Source: Channallabes apus (taxonomy: Eukaryota > Chordata > Actinopteri > Siluriformes > Clariidae). From it: DNA of 64,000 nucleotides. Location of the stretch: the NCBI GenBank assembly GCA_030522415.1, contig CM060131.1, positions 4,668,203 through 4,732,202 of the forward strand, read 5' to 3'. A program made the position numbers and the translations under genes. The notes under the pieces are model-generated. The model was not told where the DNA came from, made no database searches, and saw nothing but the letters and a program-made list of their open reading frames with translations. Below are positions 34,933 through 47,930 of this stretch, in pieces; the stretch's first letter is position 1; the number at the start of each line of letters is the position of its first letter.

Positions 34933-35527
34933 ATACAGGGCCTGGTAAGAAAAAATGCTCTAATGCCCCTTCACCCTTTGAGACAAACTTATAACACAAA
35001 GTTTCAACCGCGTCCTAAAAATATCAAAGGACACAGCAGCAACAGGGTCAAAATGGAACAATTTGTATTTGTCAAGTTCATGCTACTTCCGAGCCCTGTC
35101 AGGTTCTCAATATGTCTTTCATGTTGTCAGTAATTTCCTATAACGCACACGATCATGCACTCACCAGGTCACGTCTCTTTCGCCGCAACAACAGACTGAC
35201 AGGTCTTACAAATTACCTGGCTCTGTGATACATTATCTTTCCTGTATCCAAAGTAATCCCACACTACAGATGTTGACTTTTTTTGGGCACCAAGTCCTCC
35301 TGTGCTGAACTCATCATCCCTGTTTCTGCAGCCTATTTGTCATTAAGCTCAGGCTCCTGTTCTCGCGCTCTGTTGAGGCGTGCTGCGTTGTGATTGGTTC
35401 AAATAGCATACTGCGGGAAAAGTCAGGAGCGCGCAAAAAAATCGTGCTGTAAGGCGATTTAGAAATCTTGCATATTCACATAGCGATTTCGATACAATTT
35501 CAATTTAGGGAGACAATATTTCCTTAC

Positions 35528-36732
<1,205 letters not shown>

Positions 36733-37435
36733 TTCCTTACTGGTTTCTACCGCATTCCTTGCCAAGTTCTTACTGCATAGACTGAAAGCTGAAACTCCTG
36801 TCACACTGAGCCACATTCCAACTATATCCTCGAAGAAAATTCTGAGTCTAGACCTGACCAACTATAGCAACTCCAGATCATAACAACATGCATAATGTGG
36901 TCATCACTTTATGCACTTCTCATTTTACCCTGATGCCCCATCGCTCTGGAATAGGGTCAATCTGGACTCTTTAGACCATGCAAATGTTTTCATTGTTCCA
37001 TAGTCCTTTGTGCTTCCTAGCAGATTTAAGGAATTTTTAATCTCACTTAAGTTTTCCTAGGGCCTCCTAACTGTTAAGCCCCTGTCTCGTGAGCTCTTAC
37101 CGCAGTGTGCATGCTCTTAATTCATTGATAGAAATAGCTGTGATTTCTACTGTGAATTTTTATATTGAAACATCGCAATTTATAATTTTTGACCACATTT
37201 CTTCCACAAAGTTAAAATATTACGGTTATAATTCCAAATTTTAACCTATTTTCAGTCATTTCAAATGTTCTTAGTTGTTTTTGTTGCTTGACCCAGGCAA
37301 ATAACTGGATCCTTCCAAATTGATGACTTTTATTGGCCAGACAATGTGCTGAATATATTCAATTGTTTACACATACTGTACAGTAGAATTTTATCCGAAG
37401 AGAATAAATTGAGGCACAATCTATAATCTAAGCTT

Positions 37436-37520
<85 letters not shown>
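37436..37520. repeat. (GATA)n microsatellite
   Basis: Near-perfect GATA units for about 85 bases. Confidence 0.95.
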
Positions 37521-38089
37521 CCTCTCTTATCGTCCCAGATCGACTTTGGAATTTGATGCTTATGACCTTTTATTTAAAACCATCAAATATAAAAAACAAC
37601 TATTAGCAGTTCCTACTCTTTCCCCTTGGTGCTTCCTGAAAAGTTTCTTAAACATGTTGGCTTTTCAGAGCCTGCTTTCATCTTACATACCAATTTGATT
37701 CTAGTCATCACTTTCAGGTCATCTTTCCCTTCATTAACATTTTACTTCATTCTGATTCTGTTCCTACTGCTATGAATTATTGATTCATAATTCTTAAAGA
37801 AGCTAGCCATAAGCCTCTCTCTTAGTATGTTGCTGGCCTTTCTACAGTAATGTCACCATCATAGCACACTTGTTGGAATGGTTTGTAAACATTCATGTCG
37901 ATATCAATATTTCGAAATACTCCAGTTTAATTTTCATACACCGTAGTGTATTGCATTATTAAAAACACTTTTACTGCCTAAGCACAAATAAGACATCAGT
38001 GCTGTTCCAACGGTATTCCTCAAGAACACTTTGACCCTCTTCATTTCACTATTTTCCTCTTTACTGTATTTCTTTACACTATTTTCGGG

Positions 38090-38385
38090 TTCGGTTCCCG
38101 GACATGTTCGATTCCCGTCTCTGTGTGCATGCTTCCCCCTTCCTTGGTGGATTTCCTTCTATTTCCTCCCACAGTTGAAATACCTGCAGATTTGGCTAAC
38201 TGGCATTCCCAAATTGCCTGTAGTGTGTGAATGAGTGTGTATCTGTGTGTGCCCTGCGTTGGATTGGCACCCTGTTCAGGGTGTGTTCTTGTGTATCCGC
38301 CTCGTGCCCTATGTCTCCAGCCCCCCGCGACCTTGAATACGACTTAAAGCGGTATAGGCGATGATGAGTGAGTGAGTGAGGAAGT
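38090..38385 (+). mobile_element. tRNA-derived SINE-like element, head degraded
   Basis: Shows GGTTCGGTTCCCGG, CGATTCCCGTCTCTGTGTGC, TTTCCTCCCACAGTTGAAAT, GTGTGCCCTGCGTTGGATTG and the (GAGT)n tail, in the same order as the copies at 12895 (reversed). Confidence 0.75.
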
Positions 38386-39117
38386 TTTACAGATTGAACC
38401 AGCATGGCTAGTAAAAAGACTTCGGACATTTTCCTTGTATACTAAGTATACTAGGAACAGGATCCAAACAAATAGCTGACAGACCACAGCCAGGACTCAG
38501 CATTCACGTTACCAAACGTAGAAATTAACAGCATACTCCCAACCAAAAAGTAAAAACATCAACAGAAACTGATCATTATAATAACAAAATAGTGTAAAAA
38601 AGTGTTAAGGGATAGTGAGTTCCATAGAAGCTCAGGGTTAATGCAATGATACTCACACTCCACCCAGCAGCCACAAGGCAAAACTAATCTATAATTTAAC
38701 TCTCATGAGGCATAAGACAGAGCAGCATGTGAAGGTTAGCCTCACCTCAGAGCCAAAGCAGTATTTATTATAAGATACGAAAGGTCTTTGGAGGTTTCTT
38801 TATAAGACAAAGAAGAAGCAAAAGGCAGTGAAGAAGTTTAACGACATGTCACTCATGATTGAGAAATTTGATCACATTTAGAAACCAGAGTCACTATGTA
38901 ATATACTAAACTTATAGCTGTTTTTCTTTTCTTCCTTGTGCTGTTTCTTGTCTTCTTTTTCACCCACATTATCATCCTAATGTTCAGATACAGGCCTGAA
39001 CCTGATTTAACCTGGATATATAGCAAAATATATCCAGGTTAAATCTAAGTGATAGCTAAGTATTTCTAAATAGCAAGATTATAATATTTAGTACAAATCC
39101 ATACTCAAATTCAGATA

Positions 39118-39571
39118 CAGTAAAACCTCGGATTGTGAGTAACGCGGTTTGCGAGTGTTCTGCAAGACGAGCAAAGATTTTCAATAAATTACTTGGAAAA
39201 TGAACAAGTCTTGGTTTACGAGTACTGAGCATGCGCTTCTTGTTTTGACACTGAGTGTCATGTGATCACAACTGAGCCAATGGTCTTTCTCTCTCCTGTG
39301 CTGCGGAATTGTGGGTAATCGTCTCCCCTGCTGGGTCTCAGTGCCCATCTCATACTGGTATAATCAACATCCGTGCACACATGTACTGTTTACTACTGTA
39401 TAACACTCTGACCACGTGTGTGTGCACAAAACATATTTTATTTTGTTTCTGTATGTGTGTGTACAGCATGCGTGTAAAGCAAAGTCTCATTAGAGAGGTT
39501 AAAAATCCATTTTCTCAAGGCTTTGCCTGCTGTGTGTCTGTGTGCGCAGACATTTGTCATTGGACACTGTG

Positions 39572-39607
<36 letters not shown>

Positions 39608-40088
39608 CCTTCCTACTTTCGCCTTCACAGACACACACACACTCTTTCTCTTTGCTCTACACAGAAACACTGCTCTGTCGCCATTCTTTTTAAAGGTAAA
39701 GTGCAGGTTAATTTGTTTTATTTTTACTTTACAGCAGTGATTCTGTTAGTGTGTCATTAGAGAGATTTATTTGTCTAATTTTCTGATAAAACAGTGTTTT
39801 CATTATGTGCGTGTGTGTGTGTGAAAAGAGTGGAGGACTGTGTGCATTTATTTTATTATTTTAGTGATTTATTTTTACTTTTTTTAAAGGTAAAGTGTAG
39901 GTTAATTTGCTTTATTTTTACTTAATATTTTGTGTTAATTATTTATATATATTTATTTTTTGGGGCTGTGAAACAATCTATTTAAGGTTCCATTATTTCT
40001 TATGGGAAAATAAAATTTGGTTTATAAGTGTTTTGGAATACGAGCCCGCTTTTGGAATGAATTATGCTTGTAATCCAAGGTTCCACTA
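39118..40088. mobile_element. Pogo/Tigger-like element (copy 3) abutting SPHKAP exon D
   Basis: The left end CAGTAAAACCTCGGATTGTG and the right end, whose complement is (C)AGTGGAACCTTGGATTAC, share the termini of copies 1 and 2. A (CA)n at 39572-39603 and (GT)n at 39808-39822 lie inside. No transposase. Its right tip is 50 bp before the splice acceptor at 40138. Confidence 0.8.
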
Positions 40089-40138
40089 TACTCATATTGT
40101 TAACCAGAATTACTACAACTTTTTTTATATTGTTGTAG

Positions 40139-43100
40139 AGGCTGATGGCGGTGTTTCAGTAGAATTGTCCAAGATGCTACAAACAGAACAAACAAAGAAG
40201 AAGAACATGCTAGAAAGAGAGGACAGTGAAGACTCAGATACCCTTTGTGCTTCCTGCAAATCCCACAAAGTTTCCAGAACTTCCAACAGACGTGAAAAAA
40301 TCACGCCTAAAATTAGCAAACAAACCAACAAAGAGTCAAATTACGCCTCCAGCCTTGCTGAATCCGTTCTGCAGGATGCTTTTATCTGCTTTTCTCAAGA
40401 CGACGCATCCTTTCCCACTGAGGCAGTGTCTAACTCCAGCTCAACAAAAACATCAACTGATGTGCCCACTAGAACAAGAACGCACTCCTTTGAACTTCCA
40501 AAAATTGTGATAGTCCAGAGTCCTGATAACTGCGATGAGCCGTCCGAATGGCCCGGAACACAATCCTTTGGTGCACATGAAAATCAGGACATACAAGAAA
40601 CAGGAAATCAGCCTCACTTGCAGCAAAGCTCTGCAGTGAGGCACACAGCTAAGCCTGTGGAGATAGCCTTAGCATGTGCTGCTAGCATCATCGGCACAAT
40701 CAGCAACCCACAGGTCACAAAGCAACTAGTGCTCGAATCAGGAAATGATAAAGACGAGATGGATGAAGAAAAGGACAGAGAGACAGAACAAAGAGACTAT
40801 TCAGTACCTTCTGCAATATGTGCCATATCCCAACTAGCAGGAGCAGCTGATCCAGTAGTAACTGAAGATTCATGTGAATTGTCTACAACATCAGTGGGAC
40901 TGCTATCAGCAGCTCAAGCTTCCACGGCCATTACATTACACTGCAATGTTGCGGAAGGATCTAGTATGGACACATTTAGATCTACTGTTGCTGAGATTCT
41001 CTTGAAGGAAGCTTTAGAAGTCCTGATCCACAAACAGAGCTACACCAGCATAGCAAACTTCTTGGAGACCACACATAACAAGATTGTGGATGGCATCATG
41101 CATCCAAGAAGATCCTATCAGAACCATGTAGGATCAGACAATTTTACGCAGGAGTTGGCAGAAAGCATGTTTACATATGCATTGGAGAAAGGTGTAAAAA
41201 GAAAAGAGCTTAAAGGAAAGGATGCCTCCAATATCCAATGCTTCCTTTTGGAGAGTGTGAACAGTTTGCTCTTTGATGTTCTTTGTGCCACATCAAGAAA
41301 ATTTGTTGATATTTCAAAATGTACACCAGAGTTATTAGATGGGAAAAAGTTTGAAGTCAGTACAAAAGAAAATGAAGTAACTGCCAGTCCTGGAGGAGAA
41401 GCTGTAAGCCAACTACATTATTTAACTGAACTCAAAAAGCCTGAACATTTGAATGAGGTAGAAAAGCCTTCTTTATTTGCAGGGGAAATGGAAAAAGAGC
41501 ACATAGGCATGCAAGGAAATAAATCAAATGTGAATGATCCCACAAAACAGCCTCAAAGCAGAACTACTGTTACCACATTCAAAGGTGAAATTAGGCAACA
41601 GACTTTCTCTTCATCTACAGGACCCCTGATGGTGTCTAAAATGAATCAAGGTGAGTCTAAGACTCCTGTTGCATGTTTTGCTGAAGACTTGGCAACTACT
41701 GTAGTCTCTATGGCTACAGAGCTGGCAGCAATATGTCTGGAAAATTCGAGTGGAAAGCAACCATGGTTTTGTGCCCTGAAGGCAGGACCTGAAGGGTCTG
41801 AGGGGCTCCTGTTGCCCTGCCGCACAGTTCCACCTTTCAGAAGAAAAGAGACACAAAATGGAGTAGTGATTACCAAAAAGCACCGTGCACCTCGTCTCAG
41901 TGAGATCAAGCGCAAAACTGAGGAGCAGCCCGAGCTCATGGAGCGACTGGTGAACCGTGTAGTTGATGAAACGATCAGTCTTGATGATCCAGCAATCTCT
42001 GACCCTTTCTCACTTTTTGCCTCAGAGGTCACTGCCAGGATTATGAACTGTCCTGAACTGAATGTAGTGGACACATCCAAACCAGGCCAGTCATCTCGCA
42101 GCCGGTTGCAATGTGAGAGATGGAGCAGCCGTGGAAAAGCCTCCAGCTATGAAAGTATTCCAGAGGAAGACACAGATCCTTCTGGAGCACTGAACACCCT
42201 CGATCCAGGAAGCAGACTTGGTCACAATTTGAGCCGGGGAAGCTCAATATCTAAGCAGTCCAGCTGTGAAAGCATTACTGATGAGTTTTCTCGTTTCATG
42301 GTGAACCAGATGGAGACGGAAGGCAGAGGGTTTGACCTACTGCTTGACTATTATGCTGGAAAAAATGCCAGCAGCATCTTAGCAGCTGCTGTTCAACAGG
42401 TAACAAACAAGAAAAACGGCCACCTAAATGTTCGGACATCAACCTGCCTGTCCAAACAGTCGAGCACAGAGAGCATTACTGAGGAATTTTATCGCTACAT
42501 GCTCAAAGATATGGACAAGGAGAATAAAGATTATGGGATCACTAAGACCAAAGATTGGAGTAATAACCTTTTGCCGCCACCATCCAGGAGCCCCTTTTGC
42601 ATCCGCCAATCATCTGTTCCAGATAGACGATCATCTGATTCAAGACTAACTGTAAACTCTCCCATTAAGGCCAACTCATTTGATGGATTTGCCCAAAATG
42701 TGCATAGTGACTCTCTCAACATTTATCCATCCAACTCTGTCTCATCTACAGGATTATGTAAATCTGATTCCTGTTTGTACAAGCGTGGACAGACAGACCA
42801 TATTACAGACATGCTTATCCATGAGACCTGGGCAAGCTCTATTGAGTCTTTGATGCGTAAAAACAAAATTATAGCTGAACCCTCAGAGGACAGCACAGAG
42901 CAGGACTCCGAATCTCAACCACATGTGCAACTCTTTGCAAATCGACTAGCCACAGACATTGTTGAGAGTGGCAAGTCACTTATCGGATGCCAACAGGACG
43001 TCACGGCCAGTCATGCTTCAGTTGTTGAGAGGAGAAAGGGCTTTATGCAGTCTTGCTCAGGAATTGGTCAAAACTGGTCCCAGCCAGAGAGTGCAAATCG

Positions 43101-43253
43101 TGGACAAAGGGAGGTTCCTCTGATCCACATTGAGACAGATCAAAAGGATGAAGCATCTGAAGACATGGAGTGCAATAGACACTTGATCAGAGATTCAAAC
43201 ACCAATGTTCAACCTCAAAGTAGCTGCGAAAATGTAATGTCAATCCAAAACAG
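40139..43253 (+). CDS. sphkap: SPHKAP coding exon D (large central exon)
   Basis: The acceptor TATTGTTGTAG and donor CAG|GTATGC give about 1038 residues with phases 1 in and 2 out, which fit both neighbours. The protein is an A-kinase anchoring protein that binds type I PKA regulatory subunits and sphingosine kinase 1. Visible blocks: first RI-anchoring amphipathic helix NYASSLAESVLQDAFICFSQ (40339-40398); second helix CFAEDLATTVVSMATELAAI (from 41674), followed by SGKQPWFCA; RLSEIKRKTEEQPEL and NRVVDETISL; three related ESI motifs, SSYESIPEEDT (42145 region), SKQSSCESITDEFSRFMVNQ (42250) and SKQSSTESITEEFYRYML (42448); GLCKSDSCLYKRG and TWASSIESLMRKNKII. No signal peptide or membrane segment. 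The exon would read on to a TAA at 43318-43320 if the donor were not used. Its first third is shorter and less like mammalian SPHKAP than the rest. Confidence 0.95.
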
Positions 43254-43393
43254 GTATGCCATAAAAGAAAACATAAAGACACTTCTTAAGGGTCATGCCC
43301 TCAATCAGATGAGTTTCTAACAGAGCTTTTAAACTGCAGAAGCCCAAACACAAAGGTGACATTTCAGTCTAGCAGAGTAGATTTGATCTGAGA

Positions 43394-45462
43394 ATATGGA
43401 GCGATATCCCGGACAATATTCAAAAGGAATTGCATTTGCAATTGCGTTTCCCATATGTGGACGCACAAAGTGTGCCATAATTCAAATGCAATTGCAAACT
43501 TTGTATTACCGTTTGCTTTTTCGCCTTTGTGAACGCACACTGACTGCCAAATTTCAAATGAAAAAGAAAAGTCCATTTGCATTTGTATTTTCCATGTCTT
43601 ACATGTCATGAACCTGTCATATTTAAACAGCAAAATCCATTACCACGTTTGTTTTTTCACTTTCTCTGCGCGGCGAGTCAAGCTGGCCAAAATTCAAATG
43701 CAATCGCTAATCCATTTGCAATTGCATTTCCAACACGTTACACGGAAACCTGTCAATCAGCGTCAGGGGCGGGTCTATACTGTGGGGCGGGATTGTATGG
43801 GGAGTGACGTCACTCGCAGTCGCCGACCAAGAGGGTGATATTTGAGCACTGGAGGTGAACCGAGATTATGTCAATTATTTATCAAGAAATAAACACACAA
43901 AAATGACAAATCGAAATTTTTTTTACTCTGGAGTGGACAGAGAAGAATTTACAAATAAATATATTTAGATCTTCTCCTGTTACAGCCTGCTGGAGCTAAA
44001 TCTTTCAGAAACGCTGCTTACCGGAGCTTTATAGCGATGGAGTCACTCTATCATCTAAGAGACCGTCTAAAAAGTGCATGACCAAGACCCAAGCATTTAT
44101 TTACAGAAGAATACACAAGATTACAGAGGAATACCTCACAGGACATCAAATATATTACACTGTTAGGCTACAGTATGGATTATTTGTTTATTTATTTGTT
44201 TGTTTAATTGATTAATAATTATTTTAATGTACATTTTAAAATAAATGATTACACAGACAATTCTTGTGGCAATAAAACAGATAATTTGTTAAATTTGTAA
44301 AATAATAATAATAATTGTGAAGATATGTATGAAAATTAATTCACTTTGGTACAGTCTATTATGAGTTGCAAAAAATTACAATTAAATCAACAAAATTCAA
44401 TAAATTTTTGTTAATAACTACAACCCTTCCCTTTGCAATATTCAGTTTGAATTTTTCAATTGTTTTTCAATTTGAAAAATTTTATCAAACTTAATGAGAA
44501 AAATGTTGTAGTTTTTAGCAGTGATAGAGTGGATTATAGTACAACTGGTCTTACATCTGTAATCTACATAGCGAAAAAGCTATTGTTTTTTTTGTAATGT
44601 TATGCGCTCAAATGCCTCCCTGCCACGGAATACCCCCCCCCCCCCCCAACGCTTCGTGTCATTTTTCATCATAAACAATATTTGTTTAGTGTAAACCTTT
44701 TTGTATTACATGACAAACCCCTGCAAAATAAATGTGCCACAAAATAAACATTATATGAGAATTTGTATTACGTGTCTTAATTTTCGTGTATTAATATGTC
44801 ACGTGCTTAGGGTTAATTATAATAGTAATAATATATTTGATAATACTCATATAACATATTTGATAATAATAATATGAATTTTTGATTGTGATGTCCTAAT
44901 ATACTTGATAGAGATTTTGTGGGGGTGCAATCAGTGGCAGGGGGGTATTTTAGCGCCAACTTTACCGCGGTTCACCTCCATTGCTCAAATTCCCCCCTCT
45001 TGGTCGGCGACTGCGAGTGACGTCATTCCCAATACAATACCGCCCCACAGTATAGACCCGCCCCTGACGCTGATTGACAGGTTTCCATGTAACGTGTTGG
45101 AAATGCAATTGCAAATGGATTAGCGATTGCGTTTGAATTTTGGCCGGCTTGACGCGCGGCGCAGAGAAAATTAAAAAGCAAACGTGGTAATGGATTTTGC
45201 TGTTTAAATACAGTATGACAGTTTCATGACTTGTAAGACATGGGAAATACAAATGCAAATGGACTTTTCTTTTTCATTTGAAATTTGGCAGTCAGTGTGC
45301 GTTCGCGAAGGCGAAAAAGCAAACGGTAATGCTAAATGCAAATGCAAAAGTTTGCGATTGCATTTGAACTATGGCACACTTTGTGCGTTCACCTATGGGA
45401 AACGCAATTGTAAATACAATTTGCGATTTCTTTTGAATATTGTCCGGGATATCACTCCATAT
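43394..45462. mobile_element. Foldback element with about 0.5 kb terminal inverted repeats
   Basis: The left arm (43394 to about 43870) starts ATATGGAGCGATATCCCGGA. The right arm (about 44970-45462), read on the other strand, starts ATATGGAGTGATATCCCGGA. The arms stay alignable through TTACCACGTTTG, CAGGGGCGGGTCTATACTG and GTGACGTCA. The arms hold many CAATTGC and CAAATGCAAATG motifs. The 1.1 kb centre is AT-rich and non-coding. The flanking GAGA on both sides may be a 4-bp duplication. Superfamily not recognised. Confidence 0.88.
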
Positions 45463-46158
45463 GAGAAAGAGGAAGAAGGAGAAAACAGAAAGAGCTTTTC
45501 TTGTGAATAAAATTGCTGACCATTTTCTTTATTACCGCATTACTGACCCATTGCCTCCAGTGGCTTAAATCGTGCACAGTGAATAGTGATAGATAGAACA
45601 CAAAAACATACACTGTAACCAGGACAAGTAATTTTAATGCAGTCTTATTATTAGTTATATTAAGCATATATCAGATGTGTGCTGTAACAGTTTAAACGTT
45701 TTTAAATTCTGGTAATGACTGCAATGTCTCTGTGACTAAAGATTATGTCTATATTAAATTGATACCAAGTCTTTCTAGTTTGATGCTTACTGTGACAGTC
45801 CTGCATTAGACATTTTATTAGCATAGATGCTTCAGAGACTTTATGACTGAACCTATTACTGTATGTTACAGCAGTCTGAAAGTCTTAACTTGAAATGATG
45901 AAACAACCATTACATGTAATTCATGGTGTAATAAAAAATGTATATACAAAATATTATTTCATATACAAATAACAAATATAATTCTTTAGTCTAGTATTTA
46001 ATACTTAAAAACCTGTGGACACCTAACCATCACACCCATATGTGGTTCTTCCTAAACTGTACAGAATTGTGCTTGCCTCAACTATATTGTTACTGTTATT
46101 GTCACGTTTTGCCATATAACACTTTGTGGTTTTATCATCTATCCGTTCCCATCACCAG

Positions 46159-46326
46159 GGACAACAGCAGCAGGATGGCCACAGCACCCTCTACATGTGT
46201 AGAAGGGGCATGTCGCTCTTTCAGCACCAGCAGTGAGGAAAGTGGCTCAGGTGGTTGGGCACAAGTTGCTGCTGATGAAGATCCACAAGAGGAAACCACT
46301 TGTAGTTTTATTCATCTAAGTGAGGG
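46159..46326 (+). CDS. sphkap: SPHKAP coding exon E
   Basis: The acceptor is CCATCACCAG. Codons read DNSSRMATAP, RSFSTSSEESGSGGW and SFIHLSEG, matching SSEESTGSW and SFLQLSER of mammalian SPHKAP. I placed the donor at GG|GTCAGT, which keeps phase 2 and joins exon F in frame. A better-looking donor, CTAA|GTGAGG at 46319, would not join exon F in frame. Boundary confidence is moderate. Confidence 0.8.
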
Positions 46327-46670
46327 GTCAGTGTTTCAGTTTACGATTATGCATTAAAAATTTTTATAGCTAATTTCACTAACTTTTACTAGTAACAGTA
46401 GTGTTGAAGGGCCATTCCTAGGCTCCGATTTGCTCTCTATTGTAACTACATGTGTTCAAAAATAATTTTTACCATAGTGTTGAATGGTCATACCAGTTCT
46501 ACTCTAATTGAGTTTCTGTTAAAGCTCTGACCCAGTATTTTTGGTTATTAATCGTTGTGGAAGAATTCATTTGGCAATGCTACTGATGTTGGAGCAACAT
46601 TGACCACATTGGGATAACACTGAATGAATGCAATTGCAGCTTTAAAACAATATTTATCATCAGCATATAC

Positions 46671-47179
46671 ACTAATCAGGCATAATATTAAAAACATTAA
46701 CATTAAAACCACCTAGGCTTTGGGTTCCCCTTGTGCCACCAGGATGTCTCTGGCCCCTTGGGGAATACCTCTGGTATGTGCTGTGGTGTCTGGCACCAGG
46801 ACATTGGCAGTTGTTCCTTTGGGTGCTGTGGGTTGCAGGGTTGCTTCTGTGGATCGAATTCTGTGGCACATCCAATGGATGGTTGATTGCATTGGACTCT
46901 GGGGAGTTTGGAGGCCAGGTTCGTGGCCTTGGGCTCTTGCTGCTTTTTACTGGCAGGCTGTGGTCCACTGGGCATACTGGGCCTTTCTATCATGGCCAGT
47001 ATTTACATTTTCAGCGATTTGTGCTGCTTTGGCTTTTCTGTGGGATCTGGTGGGGTCTGGCCTTTAGTTGCCATTGCCATGGGTTAATTTTGTGTGCCCA
47101 CGAGGCCCCTCACCAGTTTGCTGTTTGTATTGATCAGTGTTATTCACCTCACCTTCCAGTGGTCATAATGTTATGACTG
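46671..47179 (-). mobile_element. Mariner/Tc1-like relic, ATCAGTCATAACATTATGAC termini
   Basis: The right end complement starts ATCAGTCATAACATTATGAC and the left end is ACTAATCAGGCATAATATTA. The minus strand contains TWPPNSPESNAINH, a decayed form of WPPNSPDLNPIEH, then QNSIHRSNPATH. About 500 bp remain and the catalytic Asp motifs are gone. Confidence 0.8.
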
Positions 47180-47530
47180 ATTGCAAAGATATACTGCTAT
47201 GTAGCTGCACTGTACAAGTGTGACATGCCTAAATTGCATCCACTGAATTTTTATCATGTTATTTACTAACCCTTTGTTTCCCTTCTAAGTTGATATTGCC
47301 CCCTTGCCTCTTGCTGTTCCTATCACTAGCACTGGTTTTAATGCATTGGGGAGCCCTGATGCACTTCATGGTAATATTTTCAAAAGAAAACTAAATTACA
47401 TATAACACTAGACATAACCCTACAAGAGAATTTATGTACGTTCACTGTGTGCAGGATGCTCTTGTGTTCATCCCGTTCTCCATTCAGGGTTTCTGAACCT
47501 TGTTAGAAACTTAAGGAAATGTGGGTGCAG

Positions 47531-47594
47531 TTGGAAGTTGTGCGGATGTTTAAGTCAACAACTTCGCATTTGGAAGTTGTGCGGATGTTTAAGT
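47531..47594. repeat. 25-bp direct repeat, 39-bp period
   Basis: TTGGAAGTTGTGCGGATGTT + TAAGT occurs at 47531-47555 and 47570-47594, identical. Confidence 0.95.
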
Positions 47595-47775
47595 GGCATA
47601 AATGCTACAAGTAATCGTTGACATTCTGTTGTTTTGAGGTGCTAACAAAAAATTTTTTTCTCCCGGTCATGCTTTCTATTTCATTCCAAGTTCATGTTAT
47701 TTTAAGTAATTCTAACTTTTAGAAACAACATTGTCCAGATGTTGTGTTTTGGGTGGACGATGTTGCAACCTAATT

Positions 47776-47913
47776 GATTTATGGATGCAGTGAGAGAGGA
47801 CATGAAGTTAGTTGGTGTGAGAGAAGAGGATGCAGAGGATAGGGTTAGATGGAGGCAGATGATTCGCTGTGGCGACCCCTGAAAGGGAACAGCCGAAAGA
47901 CAAAGAAGAAGAT
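47776..47913 (+). mobile_element. 5'-truncated LINE 3' end with 17-bp target duplication
   Basis: The insert reads GAGGATGCAGAGGATAGGGT, then TGTGGCGACCCCTGAAAGGG and an AAGAAG tail, the terminal coding and tail segment of a common fish LINE. Only 138 bp were inserted. GATGTTGCAACCTAATT flanks it at 47759-47775 and 47914-47930, identical. Confidence 0.85.
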
Positions 47914-47930
47914 GATGTTGCAACCTAATT

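Noticed and set aside
39907..40138. Open frame upstream of SPHKAP exon D, beginning with MLYFYLIFCVNYLYIF
   Set aside because: It lies in intron and transposon sequence. The acceptor at 40138 and the phase of exon C put the exon start at 40139.
43254..43320. Continuation of the exon D frame to a TAA
   Set aside because: A strong donor (CAG|GTATGC) precedes it and the five downstream exons are needed for the conserved C-terminus. Intron retention remains possible.
46720..47176. Several open frames of 90-150 codons rich in Trp and Leu
   Set aside because: They fall in the mariner-like relic. The minus strand explains the sequence with its WPPNSP block.
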